A DNA stretch of 64,000 nucleotides, taken from contig MKUJ01000001.1 of the NCBI GenBank assembly GCA_001897755.1, positions 131,802 to 195,801 of the forward strand, given 5' to 3'. Within the stretch, counting starts at the first letter, position 1; each line of letters starts with the position of its first letter. A program made the translations under genes and the position numbers. The notes under the pieces were generated by a model, which searched no databases, was not told where the DNA came from, and worked only from the letters and a program-made list of their open reading frames with translations. Positions 45,955-54,410 of this stretch are shown one piece after another. The stretch comes from Afipia sp. 64-13 (GTDB taxonomy: Bacteria > Pseudomonadota > Alphaproteobacteria > Rhizobiales > Xanthobacteraceae).

Positions 45955-46134
45955 ATGAACCAGCACGTCACCATCGAAGACAACATCACGCTCAGCGACG
46001 ACGAGCGCCAGCCCTGCGAAGTCTGGACCCGCGTGATGGGCTATCACCGCCCGGTGTCTTCGTTCAACCGCGGCAAGAAGGGCGAACACAATGAACGCCG
46101 GTTCTTCAGCGAAGCGCGTGCCGCGCTCCGCTGA
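45955..46134 (+). CDS. Separate glycyl-radical C-terminal domain of class III ribonucleotide reductase
   Basis: A 59-residue peptide carrying the radical-site motif TRVMGYHRPVSSFNRGKKGE, with G29 the expected radical glycine, followed by a basic tail ERRFF. In standard NrdD this stretch forms the C-terminus after the zinc finger, which is exactly what the upstream gene lacks. AAAGGAG (45942-45948) lies 6 bases before the ATG, so it is made as its own chain. It lies in the same frame as nrdD, separated by one TGA and three codons; it overlaps nrdG by 44 bases. It probably docks on NrdD like the spare-part protein YfiD on pyruvate formate-lyase. It is too short for common gene calling. Confidence 0.88.
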   Translation: MNQHVTIEDNITLSDDERQPCEVWTRVMGYHRPVSSFNRGKKGEHNERRFFSEARAALR

Positions 46135-46762
46135 GCTTCGCGTCGGCGGGCTCGTCCGGCTGTCCACCTGCGACTGGCCGGGTGAGCTCGTCGCCACCGT
46201 GTTCTGTCAGGGCTGTCCGTGGGCATGCGGCTATTGCCACAACCCGCATCTCATTCCGCCGAATACAGAGGCGGCCATCGCATGGCCCGAGGTGATGTCG
46301 TTTCTCGACAGCCGCCGCGGCCTGCTCGACGGCGTGGTGTTCTCCGGCGGCGAGCCGACCTTGCAGGCGGCGTTGCCGGAGGCGATGCGCGCCGTGCGTG
46401 CGCTCGGCTTCCGCATCGGCCTGCATAGCGCCGGACCTTATCCCGAACGGCTCGCCGCGGTGCTGCCGCTGGTCGATTGGGTCGGCTTCGACATCAAGGC
46501 CGCATTCGCCGGCTATACCCGGATCACCGGCGTCGCCGGCAGTGGGGGCAAGGCGCGCGAGAGCCTGCGGCATCTGCTGGCCAGCGGCGTTGCTTATGAA
46601 ATCCGGACCACCGTGCATTCCGCGCTGTTCGGCGCCCCGGATCTGGCAGATTTGGCTGCGGATCTCGCCGCTTTCGGGATTTCCGACCACAAAATCCAGC
46701 CGTTTCGCGCTGCCGGGTGTCAAAATCCGGCCCTCGCCACGGCTGCTGGTCAGGTGGGATAG
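46091..46762 (+). CDS. nrdG: Anaerobic ribonucleotide reductase activating enzyme (radical SAM)
   Basis: A 223-residue radical SAM protein. The 4Fe-4S motif is CPWACGYCHN (CxxxCxxC), and SGGEPTLQ is the SAM-binding GGE motif. It uses S-adenosylmethionine to make the glycyl radical on the reductase tail. The start lies within the small tail peptide gene in another frame, so nrdD, tail and activator are produced in one coupled series. The form is close to the single-domain PflA/NrdG-like activators of this group. Confidence 0.9.
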   Translation: MNAGSSAKRVPRSAELRVGGLVRLSTCDWPGELVATVFCQGCPWACGYCHNPHLIPPNTEAAIAWPEVMSFLDSRRGLLDGVVFSGGEPTLQAALPEAMRAVRALGFRIGLHSAGPYPERLAAVLPLVDWVGFDIKAAFAGYTRITGVAGSGGKARESLRHLLASGVAYEIRTTVHSALFGAPDLADLAADLAAFGISDHKIQPFRAAGCQNPALATAAGQVG

Positions 46763-46820
46763 CGGGGAGAAAGGCCCGGTTCCGTGTTGACAGGAATCAG
46801 CCTTCGTCACAACATATAGG

Positions 46821-47010
46821 CGTCGTGGTTCTATCAGATCGCAAGATTTGGTGGCTAAGAAGGGAAGCTGGTGAATTGCCGAAAGGGCAATGATTCCAGC
46901 GCTGCCCCCGCAACTGTAAGCAGTGAGCTGATTCCAGCAAGGTCACTGACGCGTTTTCGCGTTGGGAAGGCCGGGATCGGCATCGACCTGCGAGCCAGGA
47001 GACCTGCCGC
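46821..47010 (+). promoter_or_regulatory. Cobalamin riboswitch upstream of nrdAB
   Basis: GGGAAGCTGGTG, the GCTGCCCCCGCAACTGTAAG core, GGTCACTGAC, GGGAAGGCCGG and the B12 box at 46994-47008 are present in order. The 62 bases 46984-47045 are identical to the corresponding part of the nrdD riboswitch, indicating duplication or gene conversion. B12 would repress the class I reductase, as known for a Streptomyces nrdAB operon. Confidence 0.95.
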
Positions 47011-47142
47011 GACACCAGAACGTCCACGGGCGGGGTGTCCGGCGGCGGTCGCTTGCACGCGGGCCGGCCTCGTCGCCGGATCCATGCAGCGTCCCTCGGC
47101 CAAACCCCCTTACTGCCAACGCATCACACGGGGTCCTTGCCG

Positions 47143-50052
47143 ATGTTGTCTCTCGAACGCGAAGCCGCCAAATCCGCTCCTCTGTATCAATTCCGCCCTG
47201 AATCACTGGCGCCGGCTTCGACGAGCGAACCGCCGTTCCAGATCATCCGCCGCAACGGCACGGTGTCGCCGTTCGACCCGAGCAAGATTTCGCTGGCGAT
47301 GACCAAGGCGTTCCTCGCGGTGGAGGGCAACACCGCGGCGGCCTCGCGGCGTGTGCACGAGATCGTCGAGCAATTGACGGCGGAGGTTGTCGGCGCGCTG
47401 ACCCGCCGTTTTGGGGAGGGGCGCACCTTCCATATCGAGGACGTGCAGGACCAGGTCGAACTTGCGCTGATGCGCAGCGAGCACCACAAGGTGGCGCGCG
47501 CCTATGTGCTCTATCGCGAGGAGCGCGCGCGCAGCCGAGCCGATCAGGAAGCGGCGCAGCCCGCGGCGGCCGAGCCCGCGCTTCGTGTCACGCTCGCCGA
47601 TGGCACGCGGGTGCCGCTCGATCACAAGCGCCTGGCGCTGATCATCGAGGAGGCCTGCGCCGGCCTTGAAGGCGCCGATGCCGCACCGGTGCTCGCGGAG
47701 ACGCGGCGCAATCTTTATGACGGCATCAGCCAGGACGAGCTGGCGCTGGCCTCGATCATGGCCTCGCGCACGCTGGTGGAGCAGGAGCCGAACTACGCCT
47801 ATGTCAGCGCGCGCCTGCTGCTGGATAAATTGCGCAACGAGGTGCTGTCGTTTGTCCACGGTGCGCCGGTGCAGGCCTCGCAGGCCGATATGGCCGAGCG
47901 CTATTCCGAATATTTCCCGGCCTATGTGAAGACCGGCATAAAGGCGGGACTGCTCGATCCGGAGCTTGGCCGTTTCGATCTTTCGCGGATCGCCGCCGCC
48001 TTGAGGCCGGAGCGCGATCTGTCGTTCCAGTTCCTCGGCTTGCAGACGCTGTACGACCGCTATTTCCTGCATGAAGGCGGCAAGCGCATCGAACTGCCGC
48101 AGGCGTTCTTCATGCGCGTCGCCATGGGCCTTGCGATCCGCGAGATCGACCGCGAGGCGCGCGCCATCGAATTCTACGACCTCTTGTCGTCGTTCGACTT
48201 CATGGCCTCGACCCCGACGCTGTTCAATTCCGGCACGCTGCGCCCGCAGCTCTCAAGCTGCTTCCTGACCACGGTGGCGGACGATCTCGACGGCATCTTC
48301 AAGTCGGTCAAGGACAATGCACTGCTGGCGAAATATTCCGGCGGTCTCGGCAACGACTGGACGCGAGTGCGCGGCCTCGGCGCGCACATCAAGGGCACCA
48401 ATGGCGAGAGCCAGGGCGTGGTGCCGTTCCTGAAAGTTGCGAACGACACCGCCATCGCGGTCAATCAGGGTGGCAAGCGCAAGGGCGCGGTCTGCGCTTA
48501 TCTTGAAACATGGCACATCGACATCGAGGAATTCCTCGATCTGCGCAAGAACACCGGCGACGACCGCCGCCGCACCCACGACATGAACACCGCCAACTGG
48601 GTGCCGGACCTGTTCATGCAGCGCGTCGAGGCCGATGGCGAGTGGACGCTGTTCTCGCCCGACGAGACGCCGGACCTGCACGACCTCTATGGCAAGGCGT
48701 TCGCCGAGCGATATGCTTTCTATGAAGAGAAGGCCACGCGCGGCGAGATGCGGGTGTTCAAGCGCATCCGCGCCACCGATCTGTGGCGGCGCATGCTGAC
48801 CATGCTGTTTGAGACCGGCCATCCCTGGATCACCTTCAAGGATCCGTGCAACCTGCGCTCGCCGCAGCAGCATGTCGGCGTGATCCACTCCTCGAATCTG
48901 TGCACCGAGATTACCCTCAACACCTCCGACGACGAGGTGGCGGTGTGCAATCTTGGCTCGATCAACCTGCCGCGTCATATCGGCGCGAACGGGCTCGACA
49001 CTGCATGTCTGCAGCGCACGGTCACGACCGCGATGCGGATGCTCGACAACGTCATCGATATCAATTTCTACACCATTCCGGAGGCGCGACGTTCCAATCT
49101 CAAGCACCGGCCGGTCGGCCTCGGCCTGATGGGCTTTCAGGATGCGCTGCATGCGTTGCGGATTCCAATTGCATCGGATGATGCGGTGGCCTTCGCCGAC
49201 ACCAGCATGGAGACGATCTCGTATTACGCGATCTCGGCCTCGGTCGATCTCGCCACCGAGCGCGGCGTCTACCCGTCTTTCGCCGGCTCGCTGTGGAGCA
49301 AGGGCATTCTGCCGCTCGACTCCATCGCCATTCTGGAAGAGGCGCGGGGCGAACTGAAACTCGATCGCTCCTCCACGCTGGACTGGGACAGCCTGCGCCA
49401 GCGCGTGGTCACGACCGGTATGCGCAACTCCAACGTGATGGCGATCGCGCCGACCGCGACGATTTCCAACATCTGCGGTGTCGCGCAATCGATCGAGCCG
49501 GCCTACCAGACCCTCTACGTCAAATCGAACATGTCGGGCGACTTCACGGTGGTGAACGAATATCTGGTGCGCGACCTGAAAGCGCGCGGGCTGTGGGACG
49601 AGGTGATGGTCTCCGACCTGAAATATTTTGACGGCAGCCTGGGGTCCATCGACCGCGTGCCGGACGACCTCAAGGCGCTTTATGCCACCGCGTTCGAGAT
49701 CGACACCGCATGGCTGATCGAGGCGGCGGCGCGGCGTCAGAAGTGGATCGATCAGGCGCAGTCGCTCAATCTCTATATCGCCAATCCCTCGGGCAAGAAG
49801 CTCGACGCGCTATATCGCCTTGCCTGGCAGCGGGGTCTGAAGACCACGTACTATCTGCGCTCGCGCAGCGCCACGCATGTCGAGAAATCGACGCTGAAAG
49901 GCACGGACGGCAAGCTCAACGCGGTGTCGTCGGTGACGAGTGCCGCCGCACACGCGCCGATCATCGTGCCCGCCGCGCTGTCGTCGGCGCCCGATCTGTC
50001 GGGCAAGCAGGCCTGCTCGATCGACAACCCCGACTGCGAGGCGTGTCAATGA
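47143..50052 (+). CDS. nrdA: Class I ribonucleotide reductase, alpha subunit, two ATP cones
   Basis: A 969-residue catalytic subunit. Two successive ATP-cone domains occur at the N-terminus (IIRRNGTVSPFDPSKISLAM, about residues 28-120, and VTLADGTRVPLDHKRLALII, about residues 150-240). Active-site residues follow: SSCFLTTV (redox Cys), NLCTEITLN (radical Cys with flanking Asn and Glu) and VAVCNLGSINL. TTYYLRSR contains the paired Tyr of the radical path, and the shuttle end is CSIDNPDCEACQ. ATG 47143 is taken; upstream starts lie in the riboswitch. It acts with nrdB, 213 bases on, across a repeat element. Confidence 0.94.
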   Translation: MLSLEREAAKSAPLYQFRPESLAPASTSEPPFQIIRRNGTVSPFDPSKISLAMTKAFLAVEGNTAAASRRVHEIVEQLTAEVVGALTRRFGEGRTFHIEDVQDQVELALMRSEHHKVARAYVLYREERARSRADQEAAQPAAAEPALRVTLADGTRVPLDHKRLALIIEEACAGLEGADAAPVLAETRRNLYDGISQDELALASIMASRTLVEQEPNYAYVSARLLLDKLRNEVLSFVHGAPVQASQADMAERYSEYFPAYVKTGIKAGLLDPELGRFDLSRIAAALRPERDLSFQFLGLQTLYDRYFLHEGGKRIELPQAFFMRVAMGLAIREIDREARAIEFYDLLSSFDFMASTPTLFNSGTLRPQLSSCFLTTVADDLDGIFKSVKDNALLAKYSGGLGNDWTRVRGLGAHIKGTNGESQGVVPFLKVANDTAIAVNQGGKRKGAVCAYLETWHIDIEEFLDLRKNTGDDRRRTHDMNTANWVPDLFMQRVEADGEWTLFSPDETPDLHDLYGKAFAERYAFYEEKATRGEMRVFKRIRATDLWRRMLTMLFETGHPWITFKDPCNLRSPQQHVGVIHSSNLCTEITLNTSDDEVAVCNLGSINLPRHIGANGLDTACLQRTVTTAMRMLDNVIDINFYTIPEARRSNLKHRPVGLGLMGFQDALHALRIPIASDDAVAFADTSMETISYYAISASVDLATERGVYPSFAGSLWSKGILPLDSIAILEEARGELKLDRSSTLDWDSLRQRVVTTGMRNSNVMAIAPTATISNICGVAQSIEPAYQTLYVKSNMSGDFTVVNEYLVRDLKARGLWDEVMVSDLKYFDGSLGSIDRVPDDLKALYATAFEIDTAWLIEAAARRQKWIDQAQSLNLYIANPSGKKLDALYRLAWQRGLKTTYYLRSRSATHVEKSTLKGTDGKLNAVSSVTSAAAHAPIIVPAALSSAPDLSGKQACSIDNPDCEACQ

Positions 50053-50065
50053 CGCCTCCGCCCCG

Positions 50066-50234
50066 CCGTCATTGCGAGCGAAACGAAGTAATCCAGTTCC
50101 TCATGGTGAGGAGGAGCAAAGCGACGTCTCGAACCATGAGGCCTCATCCTTCGAGACGCGCTATGCGCTCCTCAGGATGAGGGTTGAGTTCAGGATTGGA
50201 TTGCTTCGTCGGCTTCGCCTCCTCGCAATGACGG
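50066..50234. repeat. 169-bp palindromic repeat element between nrdA and nrdB
   Basis: Perfect 13-bp terminal inverted repeats, CCGTCATTGCGAG (50066-50078) and CTCGCAATGACGG (50222-50234), have further complementary arms inside (GAAGTAATCCAG against TTGGATTGCTTC). A second palindromic unit is nested at about 50099-50190 (CCTCATGGTGAGG, then CCTCATCCTTCGAGACG and CTCAGGATGAGG). A MITE-like or REP-like element; no open frame. It lies inside the nrdAB operon and would fold in the mRNA. Confidence 0.8.
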
Positions 50235-50265
50235 CAAACGCAAATTGAATTTGAAGGAAAAAGCT

Positions 50266-51399
50266 ATGCTCGACTGGTCCGATACATCCGCCTCCGCCAA
50301 GCCATCGCCTGCGACGATTTTCAGCGCGGCTCCTGCGTCCTCGACCGAACAGACCGGCCTTGGCGAGATCGAGCGCGGCGGCGCCCGCGTTTCGGTGGAC
50401 GACAAGGCGATGATCAACTGCCGCGCCGACGTCAATCAGCTGCTGCCGCTGAAATACAAATGGGCGTGGGAGAAATATCTCTCCGGCTGCAACAACCACT
50501 GGATGCCGACCGAAGTCTCGATGCAGGCCGATATCGCGCTGTGGAAATCGCGAGACGGCCTGACCGACGACGAGCGCCGCGCTATCAAGCGCAATCTCGG
50601 TTTCTTCGCCGCGTCGGAAAGCCTCGTCGCCAACAACATCGTGCTGGCGATCTATCGTCATCTCACCAATCCGGAATGCCGGCAGTATCTGCTGCGTCAG
50701 GCGTTCGAGGAGGCGGTGCATACCCACACCTTCCAGTATATCGTCGAAAGCCTCGGTCTCGATGAGGGCGAGCTGTTCAACATGTATCGCGAGGTGCCGT
50801 CGATCACCGACAAGGCGGCGTGGGCACTCAAGCACACCCAGAACCTCGACAATCCGGACTTTAAGACCGGCACGCTGGAAGCCGATCAGGCATTCCTGCG
50901 CGACCTCGTCGCGTTCTATGTCGTGTTCGAGGGCATGTGGTTCTACACGGGTTTCGCGCAGATCCTCTCGCTCGGCCGCCGCAACAAGATGGTCGGCATC
51001 GCCGAGCAGTATCAGTACATCCTGCGCGACGAGTCGATTCACCTTAATTTCGGCATCGACGTCATCAACCAGATCAAGATCGAGAATCCCCATCTGTGGA
51101 CGCGGGATTTTCAGAACGAGGTGCGGGGTATGATCCGCGAGGCCGCCGAACTGGAGGCCTCCTATGGACGGGACACCATGCCGCGTGGCTTTCTCGGCTT
51201 GAACGCCGGGCTGTGCGAGCAATATATGCATTTCATCGCCAACCGCCGCTGCGCCCAGATCGGTCTACCGCCGGTGTTCGAGGAGGCGGACAATCCGTTC
51301 CCCTGGATGTCCGAGGTGATGGACCTGAAGAAGGAGAAGAACTTCTTCGAGACCCGCGTCATCGAGTATCAGAACGGGGGCGCGCTGAGCTGGGAGTAG
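50266..51399 (+). CDS. nrdB: Class I ribonucleotide reductase, beta subunit, class Ic type (Phe at the radical-tyrosine site)
   Basis: A 377-residue ferritin-fold protein with the dimetal ligands in EEAVHTHTF (E149, H152) and in [11 protein letters not shown]. Position 156, where E. coli NrdB has the radical tyrosine four residues after the ligand His, is Phe. The context [20 protein letters not shown] agrees with the class Ic proteins typified by Chlamydia trachomatis, which use a Mn/Fe centre instead of a tyrosyl radical. AAGGAA (50254-50259) serves ATG 50266. The cofactor is predicted, not shown. Confidence 0.93.
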   Translation: MLDWSDTSASAKPSPATIFSAAPASSTEQTGLGEIERGGARVSVDDKAMINCRADVNQLLPLKYKWAWEKYLSGCNNHWMPTEVSMQADIALWKSRDGLTDDERRAIKRNLGFFAASESLVANNIVLAIYRHLTNPECRQYLLRQAFEEAVHTHTFQYIVESLGLDEGELFNMYREVPSITDKAAWALKHTQNLDNPDFKTGTLEADQAFLRDLVAFYVVFEGMWFYTGFAQILSLGRRNKMVGIAEQYQYILRDESIHLNFGIDVINQIKIENPHLWTRDFQNEVRGMIREAAELEASYGRDTMPRGFLGLNAGLCEQYMHFIANRRCAQIGLPPVFEEADNPFPWMSEVMDLKKEKNFFETRVIEYQNGGALSWE

Positions 51400-51459
51400 G
51401 CCGGCTGGGGGCGATCCGGCGTTTGTCGAACGGGCGGCCAGCCTGTACGGTGCGCGACG

Positions 51460-53589
51460 ATGAAGACCCTCGTAATCGACAACTACGATTCATTCACCCA
51501 CAATCTCGTTCACCTGATTGGACAGATCAATCAGGAGGAGCCGCTTGTCGTGTTCAACGACGAGATGACGTGGGATGAATTGTCGGCGCGGCGGTTCGAC
51601 AACATCGTGATTTCGCCCGGACCGGGACGGCCGGACCGGGCGGCCGATTTCGGCCTGTGCCGCGACGCCATCAAGAGGGCGAATGTGCCGCTGCTCGGCG
51701 TCTGTCTTGGCCATCAGGGCATCGCGATGGCGGCGGGGGCCGAATTGATCAACGCGCCGTCCTTGGTGCATGGGCGCAGCTCTCTCATCATGCACAAAGG
51801 CCATCCGTTGTTCGCTGGAATGGCGTCGCCGTTCGCCGCCGCACGTTATCACTCTTTCATTGTCGGGCGGCCGCTGCCGGACGATCTGGAGGAGATTGCC
51901 TGGACCGAGGACGGTCTCGTGATGGCGCTGGCCCGCCGCAGTCGGTCGCAATGGGGCGTGCAGTTTCATCCCGAGTCGATCCTGACCGAAGACGGCCATG
52001 TTTTGTTGCAGAACTTTCGCGACCTGTCGCGCAAGGCGAGGGGGACGACGTTTTCGTCCGTCTCTTCGCAAGCGCCTGCAAGGGCGCAAACGCCGGTGTC
52101 GGAGACACGCAAGGCGTTCTGGCGCGAACTACCGCGCGCGATCGATGCCGAGGCGGCGTTCTGCACTCTTTATAAAGATTCGCCTCATGCGTTCTGGCTC
52201 GACAGCAGCATGGTCGATCCGGCGCTGTCGCGCTGGTCGTATCTCGGCGATGCCTCGGGGCCGCAGGCTGCGGTCCTGCAATATCAATGTCGCAGCCGGT
52301 CGCTGACGATCGCGGATGCGAGGGACACTCGCGTCGAGAAAATTTCTCTGTTTGATTTTCTGGAAAGAGAGAAGCCGTTTCGTCCGCAATCCGCGCCGCC
52401 GTGTCCGTTCACCGGCGGAAAGATCGGCTGGTTCGGTTATGAGCTGCGCAACGATTGCGGCTCGCCGGCAGCGCGGCAGGCGGCAACGCCGGACGCGCTG
52501 CTGATCGACGCCGATCGTTTCATCGCCATCGACCATCTCGCAGGCAAGACCTATCTCTGCGCCATCGACGATGCCGACGAGGTCGAGCGCGCCGAACACT
52601 GGCTGGCGGCGACGCAGGCGCGGCTTGAAAATCTCGCATTGCTGCCGGCGGCGTCTGCGGCTTTACCGTCCGCGCCGCTGACATTCCGGCTCGACCGCGG
52701 CCGACAGCAGTATCTCGCCGATGTGCGGCGCTGCCTCGATCTGATCGGGCAGGGCGAGAGCTATCAGGTGTGCCTCACCAACGAACTGTCATGCTTCGCC
52801 GAGCTGGATCCGTTGACGGTCTATCGCACCCTGCGCCGCATCAACCCCGCGCCCTATGCGGCGTTTCTGCAATGGCCGGGCGGCGCGGTGCTCAGCGCAT
52901 CGCCCGAGCGTTTTCTGGCGGTGGGCGCCGATGGGCATGTCGAGACGAAGCCGATCAAGGGCACGATCCGGCGCGATCCGGATGCCGCGTGCGATCGTGT
53001 GCTGGTCGACCATCTGCGGCAAAGCCGCAAGGATCGCGCCGAGAACGCGATGATCGTCGATCTGCTGCGCAACGATCTGTCGCGCAGTTGCGTTCCGGGC
53101 AGCGTGACGGTGCCGAAACTGTGGGATGTCGAGACCTATCGCACCGTGCATCAGATGGTCAGCACGGTGCGCGGCACGCTGAAAGCGGGAAGGTCCGTCG
53201 CCGGATTGCTGCGCGATACGTTTCCCGGCGGCTCGATGACCGGTGCGCCGAAGCATCGTACCATGGAGATCATCGACGAACTCGAGCGGCGGCCGCGCGG
53301 CATCTATTCCGGCGCGCTGGGCTGGATCGGTCTTGACGGCGCGGCCGATCTGTCGATCGTCATTCGCGCCATCGTTGCGGTAGATAAGACATTTACTATC
53401 GGCGTCGGCGGGGGCGTGGTGGCCGACTCGACGCCGCAGGGTGAATATGACGAGATGCTGCTGAAAGCGCAGGCCTCGATCCGTGCCATCGTCACTGCGC
53501 TGTTCGGCGAGTTCGATGATGCGCATTACCGGATCGACGAGGGCGAGGGCATGACGCGCGGTGAGGTCGAGGAAAGGCAGCACGTCTGA
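51460..53589 (+). CDS. pabB: Aminodeoxychorismate synthase, fused PabA-PabB
   Basis: A 709-residue bifunctional protein. Residues 1 to about 195 are a glutamine amidotransferase with DNYDSFTHN, the nucleophile C82 in GVCLGHQGIA and the His/Glu of VQFHPES. Residues about 350-700 are the chorismate-binding domain with KPIKGTIRR (the PIKGT form that marks PabB rather than TrpE), NAMIVDLLRNDLSR and GGSMTGAPKHRTMEIIDELE. It makes aminodeoxychorismate for folate synthesis. It overlaps pabC by one base (TGATG). Confidence 0.93.
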   Translation: MKTLVIDNYDSFTHNLVHLIGQINQEEPLVVFNDEMTWDELSARRFDNIVISPGPGRPDRAADFGLCRDAIKRANVPLLGVCLGHQGIAMAAGAELINAPSLVHGRSSLIMHKGHPLFAGMASPFAAARYHSFIVGRPLPDDLEEIAWTEDGLVMALARRSRSQWGVQFHPESILTEDGHVLLQNFRDLSRKARGTTFSSVSSQAPARAQTPVSETRKAFWRELPRAIDAEAAFCTLYKDSPHAFWLDSSMVDPALSRWSYLGDASGPQAAVLQYQCRSRSLTIADARDTRVEKISLFDFLEREKPFRPQSAPPCPFTGGKIGWFGYELRNDCGSPAARQAATPDALLIDADRFIAIDHLAGKTYLCAIDDADEVERAEHWLAATQARLENLALLPAASAALPSAPLTFRLDRGRQQYLADVRRCLDLIGQGESYQVCLTNELSCFAELDPLTVYRTLRRINPAPYAAFLQWPGGAVLSASPERFLAVGADGHVETKPIKGTIRRDPDAACDRVLVDHLRQSRKDRAENAMIVDLLRNDLSRSCVPGSVTVPKLWDVETYRTVHQMVSTVRGTLKAGRSVAGLLRDTFPGGSMTGAPKHRTMEIIDELERRPRGIYSGALGWIGLDGAADLSIVIRAIVAVDKTFTIGVGGGVVADSTPQGEYDEMLLKAQASIRAIVTALFGEFDDAHYRIDEGEGMTRGEVEERQHV

Positions 53590-54410
53590 TGACGCAGGTC
53601 TGGTGCAACGGCCGCTTTCTCGCGGCGGATGACGTCCGCATCGCGATTTCCGATCGCGGCTTCACGCTGGCCGACGGGCTGTTCGAGACGCTCAAGGCGG
53701 TTGGCAACGAAGTGTTGTGGTTCGCGGAGCACATGGCGCGCCTGCGCGAGGGCGCGCAGATGCTGGGCCTCGCCATTCCTTATAACGACGAGGTGCTGAA
53801 GGATGCCATGATCGGACTGCTGCATGATCAGCCGTCGCCGGAAAGCGCGATCCGGCTGACGCTGACGCGCGGGCCCACCGCGCAACGCGGGCTGTGGAGC
53901 GGTGATGCGCCGGGGGAGCCGACTTGTCTGATCACGGTTGCGGCGGCCGGAAAAACGCCGCCGCAGCGGGTGATCATCTGCCGCGCGACGCGCCGCAACG
54001 AACATTCCCCGCTGTCGTGTCTCAAATCGCTGAACTACGGCGACAACATCTTGGCACGGCGAGAGGCCATTGGCAAAGGCGCGAGCGACGCGTTGATGCT
54101 GAACATCCGTGGCGATCTCGCCTGCGCGACGGTCGGCAACGTGTTCGCGCGGATCGACGGCCGCTGGATCACGCCGCGGATCGCCGATGGCATATTGCCG
54201 GGGATCGCGCGCGCGAAGATTGTCCGCGTGCTCGATGTCACGGAGCGTTCGATTGCGGAGACCGAGTTGATGCGCGCCGATGCCGCCTTCATCAGTAACA
54301 GCCTTGGCTGCGCGCTCGTCAGGGAGCTCGAGGGCCGCGCGCTCGATGGCGACGAAAACCTGCTGCCGCTCTCGATCTACGACGACAAGGGCCGATCAGC
54401 CGGCGAGTGA
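53589..54410 (+). CDS. pabC: Aminodeoxychorismate lyase (class IV aminotransferase fold)
   Basis: A 273-residue PLP enzyme of aminotransferase class IV. It has the N-terminal SDRGFTLADGLFETLK, the PLP lysine in CLKSLNYGDNILAR and RIADGILPGIAR. Coupling to the PabAB gene makes release of p-aminobenzoate the likely reaction rather than branched-chain or D-amino acid transamination. Its 3' end overlaps the convergent GntR gene by 15 bases. Confidence 0.88.
   Translation: MTQVWCNGRFLAADDVRIAISDRGFTLADGLFETLKAVGNEVLWFAEHMARLREGAQMLGLAIPYNDEVLKDAMIGLLHDQPSPESAIRLTLTRGPTAQRGLWSGDAPGEPTCLITVAAAGKTPPQRVIICRATRRNEHSPLSCLKSLNYGDNILARREAIGKGASDALMLNIRGDLACATVGNVFARIDGRWITPRIADGILPGIARAKIVRVLDVTERSIAETELMRADAAFISNSLGCALVRELEGRALDGDENLLPLSIYDDKGRSAGE

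Noticed and set aside
47035-47142. N-terminal extension of nrdA from an upstream start
   Set aside because: It begins in the 3' end of the riboswitch region and is not protein-like; ATG 47143 fits.
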